Below are positions 1-8,721 of a stretch of 64,000 nucleotides of DNA, one piece after another. The position numbers and the translations under genes are program-made. Location of the stretch: positions 1 through 64,000 of the forward strand of contig CABMII010000161.1 in the NCBI GenBank assembly GCA_902386255.1, in the 5' to 3' direction. Source of the stretch: an uncultured archaeon (GTDB lineage: Archaea; Halobacteriota; Methanosarcinia; Methanosarcinales; Methanoperedenaceae). Within the stretch, counting starts at the first letter, position 1; each line of letters opens with the position of its first letter. Below the pieces are notes generated by a model. That model did no database searches, had not been told where the DNA came from, and saw only the letters and a list, made by a program, of their open reading frames with translations.

Positions 1-122
1 GGGCATGTCTGCACTAATGCGAAAATATCTTTGTTTGAAGGCCTGAATGCAAGGTGGATTATCTTTTCGCCTGTTCCAAGGGAGTTAATTTCCTCTTTTG
101 AGCTTACTACTCGAATTCTCAT
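1..122 (-). CDS. DUF1699 family protein, N-terminal part (cut by window edge)
   Basis: An open frame runs leftward from an ATG at 122 to the window edge, 40 codons, preceded by a GAGGT ribosome site. It begins MRIRVVSSKEEINSL and continues into HLAFRPSNKDIF. The same pattern (FRPYEKNIFELV) occurs in the complete DUF1699 protein at 16248, so the two are paralogs. DUF1699 is a small family known mainly from Methanosarcinales and has no established function. The C-terminal half lies outside the window. Confidence 0.75.
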   Translation of the reverse strand, partial: MRIRVVSSKEEINSLGTGEKIIHLAFRPSNKDIFALVQTC

Positions 123-278
123 ATTATTTTACCTCTTTATTTTATATTATGTATGCTGCAACTTTTTTACTTGATATAAAAATTAATCGAAATTACAAGA
201 ATCATATTTACTTTTCACCATATAAATAATCTTCGTTAATTTAATGATATTTGGAATAAGTTATAAATACGCCTGTCC

Positions 279-1058
279 TTAGCCGTTCTTCTCTCTATTT
301 TTTGAAGCCAGGCTGGCTATCCTGGCGGCAAATGCACCGGCCACGAAACCTGCATCGATATTCACAACCGCCAGCACGGAACATGATTGGAGCATGGATA
401 GAAGCGCAGCTTCCCCCTTTCCCCCGGCACCGTAGCCGGTTGATACCGGGACGCCGATGACGGGGACACCGACCAATCCGGATACTATTGCCGGAAGCGT
501 GCCTTCGCGCCCGGCGGCAACCACAATGGCATCGACACCCGCTTCAACGAGTCTGGTCAATTCCGGGAATAATCTGTGGATTCCTGCCACACCCACATCG
601 TATATTGAAGTGACGGAACAGCCCATCTCCTCTGCTATTATCTTTGCTTCTTCTGCCACCGGAATATCGGCAGTGCCTGCTGAAATAACGCCAACTTTCC
701 CGCCGTTTTTTCCGACAGACTCACCGATTACGATAATTTTTGCCCGCTTTTCCAGCCTGATTTTTGCCCCGCACTCGCAGGCTAATGATTTTAACGCATG
801 GTAATCCTCATCTTTTACTCTGGTTATTATAGCACGGCCTTCATTTTTTAAAAGGACACGCGCAATGGATACCACCTCATCACAGGTCTTGCAGTCGGCG
901 ATAACAGCTTCCGGGATGCCCATTCTTTTTGCCCTGTGGATGTCTACCCTGGCAATATCGGATATTAATTCAAAATTTGTTATCCGAAGCTGCCGCTCCG
1001 CTTCTTCAAGACTTATCTCTGAATTTTTTAACTTTCTCAGTACATCTGATAGTTCCAT
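279..1058 (-). CDS. larB: LarB-like pyridinium-3,5-biscarboxylic acid mononucleotide synthase (AIR carboxylase-like)
   Basis: LarB carboxylates and hydrolyses nicotinate adenine dinucleotide in the first step of nickel-pincer cofactor synthesis. The protein has the two-part layout of the family: a helical N-terminal region (MELSDVLRKLKNSEIS onwards) and a C-terminal PurE-like domain. The PurE-like part carries VISAGTADIPVAEEA and a glycine-rich segment GREGTLPAIVSGLVGVPVIG followed by STGYGAGGKGEAAL. I chose the ATG at 1058 because homologs begin at this point; an ATG at 1079 would add seven residues. No larC or larE is beside it. In archaea without a known lactate racemase the true client of the cofactor is unclear. 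The gene is divergent from the cytochrome operon. Confidence 0.85.
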   Translation of the reverse strand: MELSDVLRKLKNSEISLEEAERQLRITNFELISDIARVDIHRAKRMGIPEAVIADCKTCDEVVSIARVLLKNEGRAIITRVKDEDYHALKSLACECGAKIRLEKRAKIIVIGESVGKNGGKVGVISAGTADIPVAEEAKIIAEEMGCSVTSIYDVGVAGIHRLFPELTRLVEAGVDAIVVAAGREGTLPAIVSGLVGVPVIGVPVSTGYGAGGKGEAALLSMLQSCSVLAVVNIDAGFVAGAFAARIASLASKNREKNG

Positions 1059-1160
1059 GTTTCTTAAATACGGTAGCATATAGATTATTCTTATGCATCA
1101 AAGTGTATGGTTCTTATTAAAAAATGTGATAAAATAAAAATATAAGGATATTAAAACCAA

Positions 1161-1173
1161 AAGTTATTTATAC
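1161..1173 (+). promoter_or_regulatory. candidate BRE/TATA box of the cytochrome operon
   Basis: AAGTTATTTATAC lies about 90 bases upstream of the cytochrome ATG at 1261 and matches the general look of an archaeal TATA box with a purine-rich element before it. It is the best candidate in the divergent gap between larB and the cytochrome. No transcript data support it. Confidence 0.35.
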
Positions 1174-1260
1174 AAACAAAAGTTTAGGTGAATGTCAAAA
1201 ACGGATAGGTATAAAAGGAAAAGACAAAACGTATTTGTCTAAAACGGAAGGTTTGAATAC

Positions 1261-2220
1261 ATGCGTGTGAAATCATTTAACAAAATCATACTATCATTCA
1301 TAATTTTAGCAGGATTTTTCTTTTTTTTGGTCCCTGGTGCCACTGCTTCTGAAAATTCATGTATTGATTGCCATAAATCAGTAACCCCTTTTACTGAAGA
1401 GCAAAAGAGGTTCAACCAGATCAGAATCGAGCATCTTGAAAGACAAGTCACATGTTCTCTTGAATGCCACGAAGATAGAATAAGAAACCTAACTACTACA
1501 AATTATCAACAGTGGTCTGAATCTGTTCATGCTCTGAAAGGAGTTGCTTGCGATGCATGCCACGGGGGAGACCCAACGCAAGCTACCAAAGAGAAAGCAC
1601 ATGCAAACCTTAAGAACACCACAGACCCTGAAAGCCCTGTCTATTACACCAATGTTCCAAGTACCTGCGGTAAATGTCATCCTGAAGAGTTAGCTAATTT
1701 TGAGAACAGCACACATTACCATAAGCTTGAGGCATTGCAACTAGCTCCGACATGCACGACCTGCCATGTCCCTCATACATTTACAATCTTGAATCCTGAA
1801 GATTTCATAACTACCTGTGGGAACTGCCATTCGGTGTATAAGAAAATAGCGCCCTATGATATCCCGCTTAAGGCCGAAGATTTGCTGGGACAGGTAAATA
1901 AATTGAAATTCAATATTGACATGACAGGGCAGGATATTTTCTGGGCAAAAAAGAACGGAACCGATGTAACACAAGCACAGCAATATGCAGATAGTGCACT
2001 AAATAGACTTCAGAATCTTGCTCCCATGTGGCATGAATTCAATCTAACGCATTTTGAAGATGAATTGGATGCAGCCAACAAAGATATAAGGAAAGCCGAA
2101 ATGCTCGTTAAACCTACCGCAACTCCAACAAGCACACCACTTCCTAAGATGCCTGGGTTTATCGGATTGGCAGGGGTAATCACACTGCTATTAGTGTGGT
2201 ACTTGATAAGAAAAAAATAG
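1261..2220 (+). CDS. multiheme c-type cytochrome, PGF-CTERM-like surface anchor
   Basis: This 319-residue exported protein has an N-terminal hydrophobic signal (residues about 8-28, ending ATAS). It carries five CXXCH heme sites at residues 34, 97, 136, 165 and 186, plus a CX3CH site (CSLECH, residues 65-70). A helical, heme-free region follows, then a Thr/Pro linker. The last 23 residues hold MPGF, a hydrophobic stretch and a basic tail, which resembles the PGF-CTERM signal processed by archaeosortase ArtA. The protein is therefore probably fixed to the outer surface or S-layer. It opens an operon with a second cytochrome, a ferredoxin subunit and an NrfD subunit, so it likely receives electrons from the quinone pool. 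Whether CX3CH binds heme is uncertain. Confidence 0.85.
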   Translation: MRVKSFNKIILSFIILAGFFFFLVPGATASENSCIDCHKSVTPFTEEQKRFNQIRIEHLERQVTCSLECHEDRIRNLTTTNYQQWSESVHALKGVACDACHGGDPTQATKEKAHANLKNTTDPESPVYYTNVPSTCGKCHPEELANFENSTHYHKLEALQLAPTCTTCHVPHTFTILNPEDFITTCGNCHSVYKKIAPYDIPLKAEDLLGQVNKLKFNIDMTGQDIFWAKKNGTDVTQAQQYADSALNRLQNLAPMWHEFNLTHFEDELDAANKDIRKAEMLVKPTATPTSTPLPKMPGFIGLAGVITLLLVWYLIRKK

Positions 2221-2286
2221 GGATTAAAAGGGAATGATAAAAACGATTATGAATCCAGGAGACCCCCTGTTGATGGTGAGTAACTG

Positions 2287-2736
2287 ATGCAGCCGCATTT
2301 GAAGAAAGCATTTACCTTGCTGGCTCTTGCGATAATAGCATTTATCTTCGTAAGGTCACTTGTTGTTCCCTTATCTTTTGGACAATACGGATGGTACAGG
2401 GGAGACGCTCTCGGGGATATAAGAAATTTTCCAGTAGAATATGCCGGATCTGCAAGTTGCGGTGAAGAGAATTGTCACACAAACATTTATTCGGTGTGGA
2501 TTAATGGCAGTCATAAAACCGTAAACTGCGAAACATGCCATGGTCCTTCTGGAAAACATGTCAACAATATCAGGGAAATGCCCGGCCCTGTAAATGATTC
2601 AAGGGATTATTGCGGTATATGTCATTACAAACGTGTAGCAAGACCAACCACTTTTCCGCAGATAGACCCGGCTGTTCACGGCCAGGACATGCAGTGCACT
2701 TATTGTCACAACCCTCACAAGCCGTGGTTTGTATAA
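2287..2736 (+). CDS. membrane-anchored tetraheme-type c cytochrome
   Basis: This small protein (149 residues) has an uncleaved-looking N-terminal membrane helix (residues about 7-30). Three CXXCH sites follow (residues 81, 109 and 137), with an additional CX4CH site, CGEENCH, at residues 58-64. CX4CH is a known heme-attachment variant in some cytochromes c3. The paired histidines nearby (SHK, AVH, NPH) could be axial ligands. The gene lies 66 bases after the first cytochrome and overlaps the longest reading of the next ferredoxin gene. In context it resembles the small electron-carrier subunit of Nrf-type quinol-oxidising complexes, passing electrons from the NrfC/NrfD pair to outer cytochromes. 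That role is inferred. Confidence 0.8.
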   Translation: MQPHLKKAFTLLALAIIAFIFVRSLVVPLSFGQYGWYRGDALGDIRNFPVEYAGSASCGEENCHTNIYSVWINGSHKTVNCETCHGPSGKHVNNIREMPGPVNDSRDYCGICHYKRVARPTTFPQIDPAVHGQDMQCTYCHNPHKPWFV

Positions 2737-2749
2737 ACGGAGCATAAAG

Positions 2750-3520
2750 ATGGAAGTTACGAGACGCGAATTCACTAAAATCGGGTGCAAAGTAATAATA
2801 GGAGCAGCGGCGGGCTCGGCTGTTATCGAATCGGTTATAATAAGAGGCACAGGCGCGGAAAATTCCCCAGCAGATGAATATGACTGGAATGAGCATTACT
2901 GGGGTTATATTGTCGATACGCGTATATGCATAGGTTGCGGGAGATGCGCAAACGCCTGTAAACGTGAAAACGATGTTCCCTTCGATGAACCAGTTTACAG
3001 GACATGGGTTGAAAGGTACAGGACAAAACTGGATGGGGAGGTAGTGATAGATTCACCCAACGGAAGCATTGATGGTTTCCCTGATGATATCCCGCCTGAA
3101 GAAGTCAAAAAGGCTTTCTACGTTCCAAAAATTTGCAATCATTGCGATAATCCGCCCTGCGTCCAGGTTTGTCCTGTCGGGGCGACATTTGAAACAAAGG
3201 ACGGCGTTGTACTCGTGGATTATAAATACTGCATCGGATGCAGGTATTGTATTCAGGGCTGCCCTTATGGTGCCAGGTATTTTAACACTAAAAAAGGGAC
3301 TGCGGATAAATGTACATGGTGCTATCACAGGATTACAAAGGGTCTTTTGCCCGCATGTGTACAGGCATGTCCCACAGGGGCCAGAAAATTCGGAGACCTC
3401 AATGACCCTGACAGTATCGTCAATAAAATCCTGGATACAGAAAGAATCAATGTTCTTAAACCGGATCTCGGCACAAAACCCAAGGTTTACTATGTGGGAC
3501 TGGACAGGGAGGTGCGATAA
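2750..3520 (+). CDS. NrfC/DmsB-like four-cluster ferredoxin subunit with Tat signal
   Basis: The protein carries four cysteine groups typical of NrfC/HybA/DmsB electron-transfer subunits: CIGCGRCANAC, CNHCDNPPCVQVCP, CIGCRYCIQGCP and CTWC followed later by CVQACP. It therefore probably binds four [4Fe-4S] clusters. The ATG at 2750 was chosen over the one at 2729 because it places a twin-arginine motif, TRREFTKIG, right at the N-terminus, before a hydrophobic segment. The cluster-bearing domain is thus exported folded. The stop codon shares one base with the start of the NrfD gene (TAATG), indicating translational coupling and a stable complex. Confidence 0.88.
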   Translation: MEVTRREFTKIGCKVIIGAAAGSAVIESVIIRGTGAENSPADEYDWNEHYWGYIVDTRICIGCGRCANACKRENDVPFDEPVYRTWVERYRTKLDGEVVIDSPNGSIDGFPDDIPPEEVKKAFYVPKICNHCDNPPCVQVCPVGATFETKDGVVLVDYKYCIGCRYCIQGCPYGARYFNTKKGTADKCTWCYHRITKGLLPACVQACPTGARKFGDLNDPDSIVNKILDTERINVLKPDLGTKPKVYYVGLDREVR

Positions 3521-4689
3521 TGGAAAGCCTGATCTGGGGATATGTGTATCCCAACGAAGTTGAAATACAATGGAGCATACTGATTGTATTATATCCATAT
3601 ATCACGGGGCTTGTGGCGGGAGCGTTCATAGCATCGTCGCTATATCACGTTTTCGGTAAAAAGGAAGTAAAACCCGTAGCAAGATTCGCTCTTCTTACGG
3701 CACTATCCTTCCTTCTTGTTGCGACCATGCCTCTTCTCACGCACCTTGGACATCCGGAACGTGGCATTGAAATCATGTTTACGCCTCATGTAACCTCTGC
3801 AATGTCGGGATTCGGGTATATTTATTCATTTTATCTCATCGTTGTAGTGCTTGAGATATGGCTTTCTTTCAGGGAGGACATTGTCAAGAAAGCGCACAAC
3901 TCCAAAGGATGGCAAGAACTGATGTATTCGGCTCTGGCTTTATTCTCATATGATATATCGGAAAAAGCCCTTCATGAAGATGAGAAACTTGCAAAGAAAC
4001 TTGCAATAATAGGTATCCCGTCGGCTGCATTTCTTCACGGATATGTTGGTTTCATTTTCGGCGGCATTAAGGCAAATCCATGGTGGTCAACTCCCCTCAT
4101 GCCCCTCATATTCCTGATGTCTGCCATAGTATCCGGAATAGCGCTTTTGATCTTGCTGTATATCGCCTCCATGAAGATAAGAAAACACGCAATCGATCAC
4201 AAATGCCTTCATTCACTGGCGCATTACCTGTGGGTTTTCCTGATATTTGACGTGACGCTGGAAATGCTTGAGATTATCAGCATGAAATACGAATCGCTTG
4301 AGGAAATAGACATAATCAACAGGCTGCTCTCGGATAAAATCGCTACAACCTTTTACGGAGTGCAACTGACAATGGGCATCCTCATTCCATTCATGCTGCT
4401 CCTTCTGGTAGGTATCATCAAGAACCGTGAAACCCTCAAGATGATCATGATATCAATATCATCGGTTTTTGTCCTAATCGGCGTTTTCGCAATGCGATGG
4501 AACGTGGTCATTGGCGGGCAGGAAATCTCAAAGAGCCTTAGTGGAACACTTACATACGTACCGGTTTTCTTCAACCAGGAAGGAGTACTGCCAGCAATAA
4601 TAATATTGATAATCCCGTTTATAATCCTGAGAGTCGTCACCTATATCCTTCCTCCCTGGAAGGACATGGAAGAAGAAGCAGCCAGGTAA
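3520..4689 (+). CDS. NrfD/PsrC-like integral membrane quinone-interacting subunit
   Basis: This 389-residue polytopic protein begins in the manner of the family (PYITGLVAGAFIASSLYHVFG) and contains about nine or ten hydrophobic helices. NrfD/PsrC proteins exchange electrons between quinones and the attached ferredoxin subunit and usually carry no cofactor of their own. It is the last gene of the cytochrome-cytochrome-ferredoxin-NrfD operon. In a Methanoperedens-like archaeon the natural reading is menaquinol oxidation coupled to outward multiheme electron transfer, though the direction could be reversed. No catalytic molybdopterin subunit is present in the operon. Confidence 0.85.
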   Translation: MESLIWGYVYPNEVEIQWSILIVLYPYITGLVAGAFIASSLYHVFGKKEVKPVARFALLTALSFLLVATMPLLTHLGHPERGIEIMFTPHVTSAMSGFGYIYSFYLIVVVLEIWLSFREDIVKKAHNSKGWQELMYSALALFSYDISEKALHEDEKLAKKLAIIGIPSAAFLHGYVGFIFGGIKANPWWSTPLMPLIFLMSAIVSGIALLILLYIASMKIRKHAIDHKCLHSLAHYLWVFLIFDVTLEMLEIISMKYESLEEIDIINRLLSDKIATTFYGVQLTMGILIPFMLLLLVGIIKNRETLKMIMISISSVFVLIGVFAMRWNVVIGGQEISKSLSGTLTYVPVFFNQEGVLPAIIILIIPFIILRVVTYILPPWKDMEEEAAR

Positions 4690-4693
4690 AGAA

Positions 4694-6532
4694 TTACTTT
4701 GTTTCCGGATTAAGCCGGAAAGTCACAATGGAAGGGTTTTCCATGATTCGGTAAGCGGCGTCAATATCTTTGCCTATTTTCACGTCCCCTTTCCTTCCAA
4801 CTGTCGCCGTGAAAAGATAATCTTCTCCTGAATAAACGTCAACGGTTGCCCCTGATAATCCTTTGACTGTCAGGACTACATATTTCTTTGAACGCTCAAC
4901 CATTGGAATGAAACTTGAAATCTCTTGTTTGCCTGTTCTTTTCTTTTTTTCTTTCTCCCTGATGTCTATGTGAATCCCCAGCTTTCCCTCAATCTGGTCG
5001 ATATTCTTTCCGCCTTTTCCGATTACACCCGCGATATCTTCCTCATCGACATAAACTGTGGCGCTTGAGCCTGAAACTACATCAACATTCACTTCGCCGC
5101 GGGTGTATTTTTGTATTTCCCTCTGTATCTCCCCGACCGCAAGCGCCCATGTACCGGGACGTTCCATCTCTATTCCTGTTACGGGCATCACAACAACCTG
5201 TTCGCCGTACGTGTATATCTCATACTCAATATTCCCGGTCTCAAAATCAGCTACTGTTATCACGGGCCGCGCCAGGTCCTGCTCCACCATCCCGTGCGGG
5301 ACTTTCACCGTGAATTTAATATCATAGACCTTGGAAATTTCACCTTTATCTATGAAAACCACGGTATCCACGACCTGCGGTATTATCCCGAGTTCAACGC
5401 GCCCTATAAGCCTCTGTATTGCATCTACAGCCCTTGTGGCATGCACCACCCCTATCATACCGACACCTGCCATTCTCATGTCCGCGAATACCTGGAAATC
5501 CCTGGTTTTCCTGACTTCGTCATAAACCGTATAATCCGGTCTGACCAGCAGCAGGATATCTGCTGTTTTTTCCATATCGCCTCTTATCGGCGCATACTGC
5601 GTTATTGCATCGGTTACCTGTAAATCGCGTGGCGATTCCATTGTTTTCACGATGAACCCCTGTTCGTACAATACCTCAGCCACACTTGCAGCGAATGTGG
5701 ATTTCCCGGCGCCGGGAGGACCTGCGACAAGCACCCCCCGCTGTCTTTCGATAATCCTTGCCTTAAGCTCCTTGCTCAACCTATAATCATCAAGCCTGAC
5801 GTTTGCAATGGGTCTTACTGCTGTTATTTCCATACCGTCTGAAAACGGAGGCTGGGCAACGGCTATACGCATCGGGCCTATCTGGAATACCATGACGCCT
5901 TCATGTTCTATTTCCAGATGCGATTCCGGGTCGCGTTTTGCCCTTTCGATAAGTTCCTTTATGATTGCATGAAGCTCAGATTCCGAACATTCATTATCCC
6001 TTATCTTTACAAGTTTCTGTTTTCCCACACTGCCCTTTTTCGCCATCGGGATAACATTTGTCTTAAGATGCACGGAAAGCGTGTCATCCGTGAAAAAGTC
6101 TTCAATCGTGAGGGGTTTTAACTCTTCCATAAGCGGAATAAGGTATTCCACGTTCAAACCTTTGGCCCGTGCCACTTCAGCCTGTACCCTGTCGCTTGTA
6201 ATAAAAATCGCATTGTTCTCGACCGCCACCTGGCGTATCATCGAATCTATCTCGCCTGAAGATGCAAGCTTTATCTGTTCGAGGGAGGGTCTCTTTCCTG
6301 TAAACTCAAGAGTTATCTCCCCATTCTTTGCCATGTCACTCAGCTCTTTTAATTCCTCAAGCCCTTTGAATCCTGTTTCTTTTCCCCTGTTTGCCTGCGC
6401 TTCCAGTTCGGAAACGAGGGCTTCTGGAACTATGACCCTGGCATTCTTAAACTCCCCGACCTTCAATTTTGCAGTAATGCGCCCGTCAATAATGACACTT
6501 GTATCAGGAACTATAGAAAACTCATCATTCAT
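4694..6532 (-). CDS. PIN domain - PilT-type ATPase - KH domain protein
   Basis: Three parts can be read along 612 residues. An N-terminal PIN-like nuclease domain has early acidic residues (PDTSVIIDGR, residues about 9-18) and a later SGEIDSMIRQ and FITSDR. A central type-II secretion/PilT-like ATPase has a Walker A GPPGAGKST near residue 270. A KH RNA-binding segment holds VIGKGGKNIDQIEG near residue 520. This architecture is conserved in archaea, where it is annotated as PINc/VapC family ATPase; its substrate is unknown but RNA is likely. It ends five bases from the NrfD gene on the opposite strand and is not part of that operon. Confidence 0.9.
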   Translation of the reverse strand: MNDEFSIVPDTSVIIDGRITAKLKVGEFKNARVIVPEALVSELEAQANRGKETGFKGLEELKELSDMAKNGEITLEFTGKRPSLEQIKLASSGEIDSMIRQVAVENNAIFITSDRVQAEVARAKGLNVEYLIPLMEELKPLTIEDFFTDDTLSVHLKTNVIPMAKKGSVGKQKLVKIRDNECSESELHAIIKELIERAKRDPESHLEIEHEGVMVFQIGPMRIAVAQPPFSDGMEITAVRPIANVRLDDYRLSKELKARIIERQRGVLVAGPPGAGKSTFAASVAEVLYEQGFIVKTMESPRDLQVTDAITQYAPIRGDMEKTADILLLVRPDYTVYDEVRKTRDFQVFADMRMAGVGMIGVVHATRAVDAIQRLIGRVELGIIPQVVDTVVFIDKGEISKVYDIKFTVKVPHGMVEQDLARPVITVADFETGNIEYEIYTYGEQVVVMPVTGIEMERPGTWALAVGEIQREIQKYTRGEVNVDVVSGSSATVYVDEEDIAGVIGKGGKNIDQIEGKLGIHIDIREKEKKKRTGKQEISSFIPMVERSKKYVVLTVKGLSGATVDVYSGEDYLFTATVGRKGDVKIGKDIDAAYRIMENPSIVTFRLNPETK

Positions 6533-6583
6533 AATAATAAGATAATTCTTTTGATGCTAAATATATTCTGTGGCAGTGAATTA

Positions 6584-6961
6584 TTATTGCACTATTATTT
6601 TTCCACTCATGCGGGGATGGATTGAACAACCATAAATGAATGTTCCAGCCTCATTAAACGTATAGCTGAATGTCTGCCCCTGATTGAGAGTACCTGAATC
6701 AAAGCCGGTTCCTGATGCAATTGTTACGGTATGCGAAACACTGTCGTTTTGTGTCCATACTACCGTTGTTCCTTTTGAGATGGTAATGTTTGCAGGGTTA
6801 TATGCAAAGCCTTTAATCTCGACTGCTACGGTGGCTGGTGTCAATGTGGGCTGTATAGTTGTTGGTGTAGATTTCTCTGTTGGTTGTGACGTTACTTGTT
6901 TTCCTACACATCCGGAAATAGCAAGAGCTACCACAAAAGACAGCAAAAATATTGCTTTCAT
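6584..6961 (-). CDS. plastocyanin-like cupredoxin lipoprotein
   Basis: This is a blue-copper electron carrier. A signal peptide ends in a lipobox (LAISGCVGK), so the mature Cys is probably lipid-anchored. A Thr/Pro linker is followed by a cupredoxin fold of about 90 residues. Type 1 copper ligands are visible: His in SHTV, Cys in YGCSIHP, His in the same segment and Met in HPRMSG, in the correct order H-C-H-M. I chose the ATG at 6961 because it places the signal peptide directly at the start; 6997 would add a charged, Cys-containing extension. It stands alone between convergent or unrelated genes and could shuttle electrons outside the membrane. Confidence 0.88.
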   Translation of the reverse strand: MKAIFLLSFVVALAISGCVGKQVTSQPTEKSTPTTIQPTLTPATVAVEIKGFAYNPANITISKGTTVVWTQNDSVSHTVTIASGTGFDSGTLNQGQTFSYTFNEAGTFIYGCSIHPRMSGKIIVQ

Positions 6962-7226
6962 TGTTATAATTCCCGAACGACAGTTATCTTTACACATTAA
7001 TCAATACTAACCTTCCGGTTTTATATATATCCATCCCTTCAACTAAACTATTGCAATATAGAAAACTATATTAGTAGGTAAACGGTAGCTTATAGTCGGT
7101 CTCGACATATCCTTGAGGCAACCTCTCAATTTGGGAAATACATTGTAACAGTTGATTCAAAGTTAGCGAATCTACATTTTGTCGATAGGGATATGTTGGG
7201 ACCACAAACTTCAAAGGAGAAAAAAA

Positions 7227-7358
7227 ATGGCAACACCTGAAACATTTCCGGAATCCACAAAAACTAAAAGCATAGAATGGATAATTATACAGGCGAGATA
7301 TGCAAATCGAAAAGCTGTGATGGCACAGAATGATTTATTAACACATATAGTAATTTAG
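7227..7358 (+). CDS. small ORF (43 aa) immediately upstream of glnA
   Basis: An ATG at 7227 follows an AAAGGAGA ribosome site and opens a 43-codon frame ending 23 bases before the glnA start. It reads MATPETFPESTKTKSIEWII and continues to a basic, mixed C-terminus. I do not recognise the family. Strength of the ribosome site and position in the glnA leader are the only arguments. It could be a real small protein, a translated leader controlling glnA, or chance. The stretch before it (about 7080-7226) has an open frame with no start codon and a coding look, so a decayed gene is also possible. Confidence 0.4.
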   Translation: MATPETFPESTKTKSIEWIIIQARYANRKAVMAQNDLLTHIVI

Positions 7359-7381
7359 GTTTAGAACAAAGAGTGATGATT

Positions 7382-8713
7382 ATGATTAAAACAAATGAAG
7401 ATGTATTAAAATCAATAGAAGAAAACCAGGTACGATTTTTAAGACTCCAGTTCGTTGACATAGCAGGAATGGTAAAGAACGTGGGCATTCCCGTATCACA
7501 GGCTGAAAAAGCACTGAAATCCGGTATAGCTTTTGACGGTTCTTCAATCGAGGGCTTTGTCAGGATCGAAGAATCAGACATGATACTAAAACCCGATATA
7601 AACACTTATCAGATCCTTCCATGGGAAGTTAGCGGCGGTAAGGTAGCAAGGCTGATATGCGATGTTCACAGGCCGGATGGCAAGCCATTCGAAGGCGACC
7701 CGCGCTATGTTTTAAAGAGAGCGATAGAGGCAGCCGCCAAAAAAGGCTACGTCATGAACAACGGGCCAGAACTTGAATTCTTTTTCTTCAAGAGAAAAGA
7801 TGGAAAGGCGATCAGTCCCCCGGAACCCCATGACTTTGGAGGTTACTTTGATTTCCCTCCTATCGACCAGGCTGAAGAAACACGACAAAATATTGTTGTA
7901 GCGCTTGAGAAAATGGGTTTCAATATTGAAGCTTCCCATCATGAGGTTTCGATAGGACAGCATGAGATAGATTTCAAATACGCAGACGCATTAAAGACAG
8001 CGGATAATGTCATCACATTCAAGTTCGTTACAAAAACTATAGCACAGAATAACGACCTGCATGCCTCCTTCATGCCAAAACCCGTTTTCGGTATAAATGG
8101 TTCAGGTATGCATACAAACATATCACTTTTCAAGGGGAACAAGAACGCTTTCTATGATGAGACAAAAGACATGGGAGTAAGCGACACGCTTCGATATTTC
8201 GTTGGGGGGTTGAAGAAGCATGTAAAATCCTTTACAGCGGTAACAAACCCCATCGTGAACTCATATAAGAGGATAGTACCTGGTTATGAAGCGCCTGTGT
8301 ATATCGCATGGTCGGGCGCCAACCGCTCATCCATGATACGCATACCTGCAGCGAGGGGCTTGAGCACTCGTGTCGAACTCAGGAGCCCTGACCCGTCCTG
8401 CAACCCGTACCTGTCCTTCGCTGTTATTTTGATGGCAGGACTTGATGGTGTGGAGAACCAGATTGACCCGGGCGAGCCAACCACGCTTAACCTGTTCCAC
8501 CTGAGCGAAGAAGAACGGCAGAGCCATGGAATAGAATCACTCCCCGGCAGTTTGAAAGAGGCGCTGGATTTCCTTGAAACTGATACCATAATCAGGGATG
8601 CCCTCGGGGAACACGTATATACTGATTTCATGAGGCTTGGAAGGGCTGAATGGGATGCATACAGGACAAGCGTACATGATTGGGAAATTAACCGCTATCT
8701 GAATATCGTATAG
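7382..8713 (+). CDS. glnA: glutamine synthetase, type I
   Basis: GlnA condenses ammonium and glutamate with ATP. The 443-residue protein has the type I landmarks: FDGSSIEGF near the N-terminus, NGPELEFFFF, the ATP/metal segment NGSGMHTNISLF, NPIVNSYKRIVPGYEAP and RIPAARGLSTRVELRSPDPSCNPY split across two motifs. No adenylylation-type Tyr site is evident, as usual for the alpha subtype. Three starts are possible (GTG 7373, ATG 7376, ATG 7382). I prefer 7382 because GTGAT then sits as a ribosome site four bases upstream, a pattern seen elsewhere in this window. nrpR follows after eight bases. Confidence 0.97.
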   Translation: MIKTNEDVLKSIEENQVRFLRLQFVDIAGMVKNVGIPVSQAEKALKSGIAFDGSSIEGFVRIEESDMILKPDINTYQILPWEVSGGKVARLICDVHRPDGKPFEGDPRYVLKRAIEAAAKKGYVMNNGPELEFFFFKRKDGKAISPPEPHDFGGYFDFPPIDQAEETRQNIVVALEKMGFNIEASHHEVSIGQHEIDFKYADALKTADNVITFKFVTKTIAQNNDLHASFMPKPVFGINGSGMHTNISLFKGNKNAFYDETKDMGVSDTLRYFVGGLKKHVKSFTAVTNPIVNSYKRIVPGYEAPVYIAWSGANRSSMIRIPAARGLSTRVELRSPDPSCNPYLSFAVILMAGLDGVENQIDPGEPTTLNLFHLSEEERQSHGIESLPGSLKEALDFLETDTIIRDALGEHVYTDFMRLGRAEWDAYRTSVHDWEINRYLNIV

Positions 8714-8721
8714 AAGGTGAA

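Noticed and set aside
457-804. Long ORF on the plus strand within larB
   Set aside because: Antisense shadow of a well-conserved gene with no start signal of its own.
7246-7253. TTCCGGAA palindrome upstream of glnA as an NrpR operator
   Set aside because: Known NrpR sites are half-sites separated by about six bases; this one has no spacer and lies inside the small ORF.
8284-8631. Antisense ORFs within glnA
   Set aside because: They mirror conserved glutamine synthetase codons and have no independent support.
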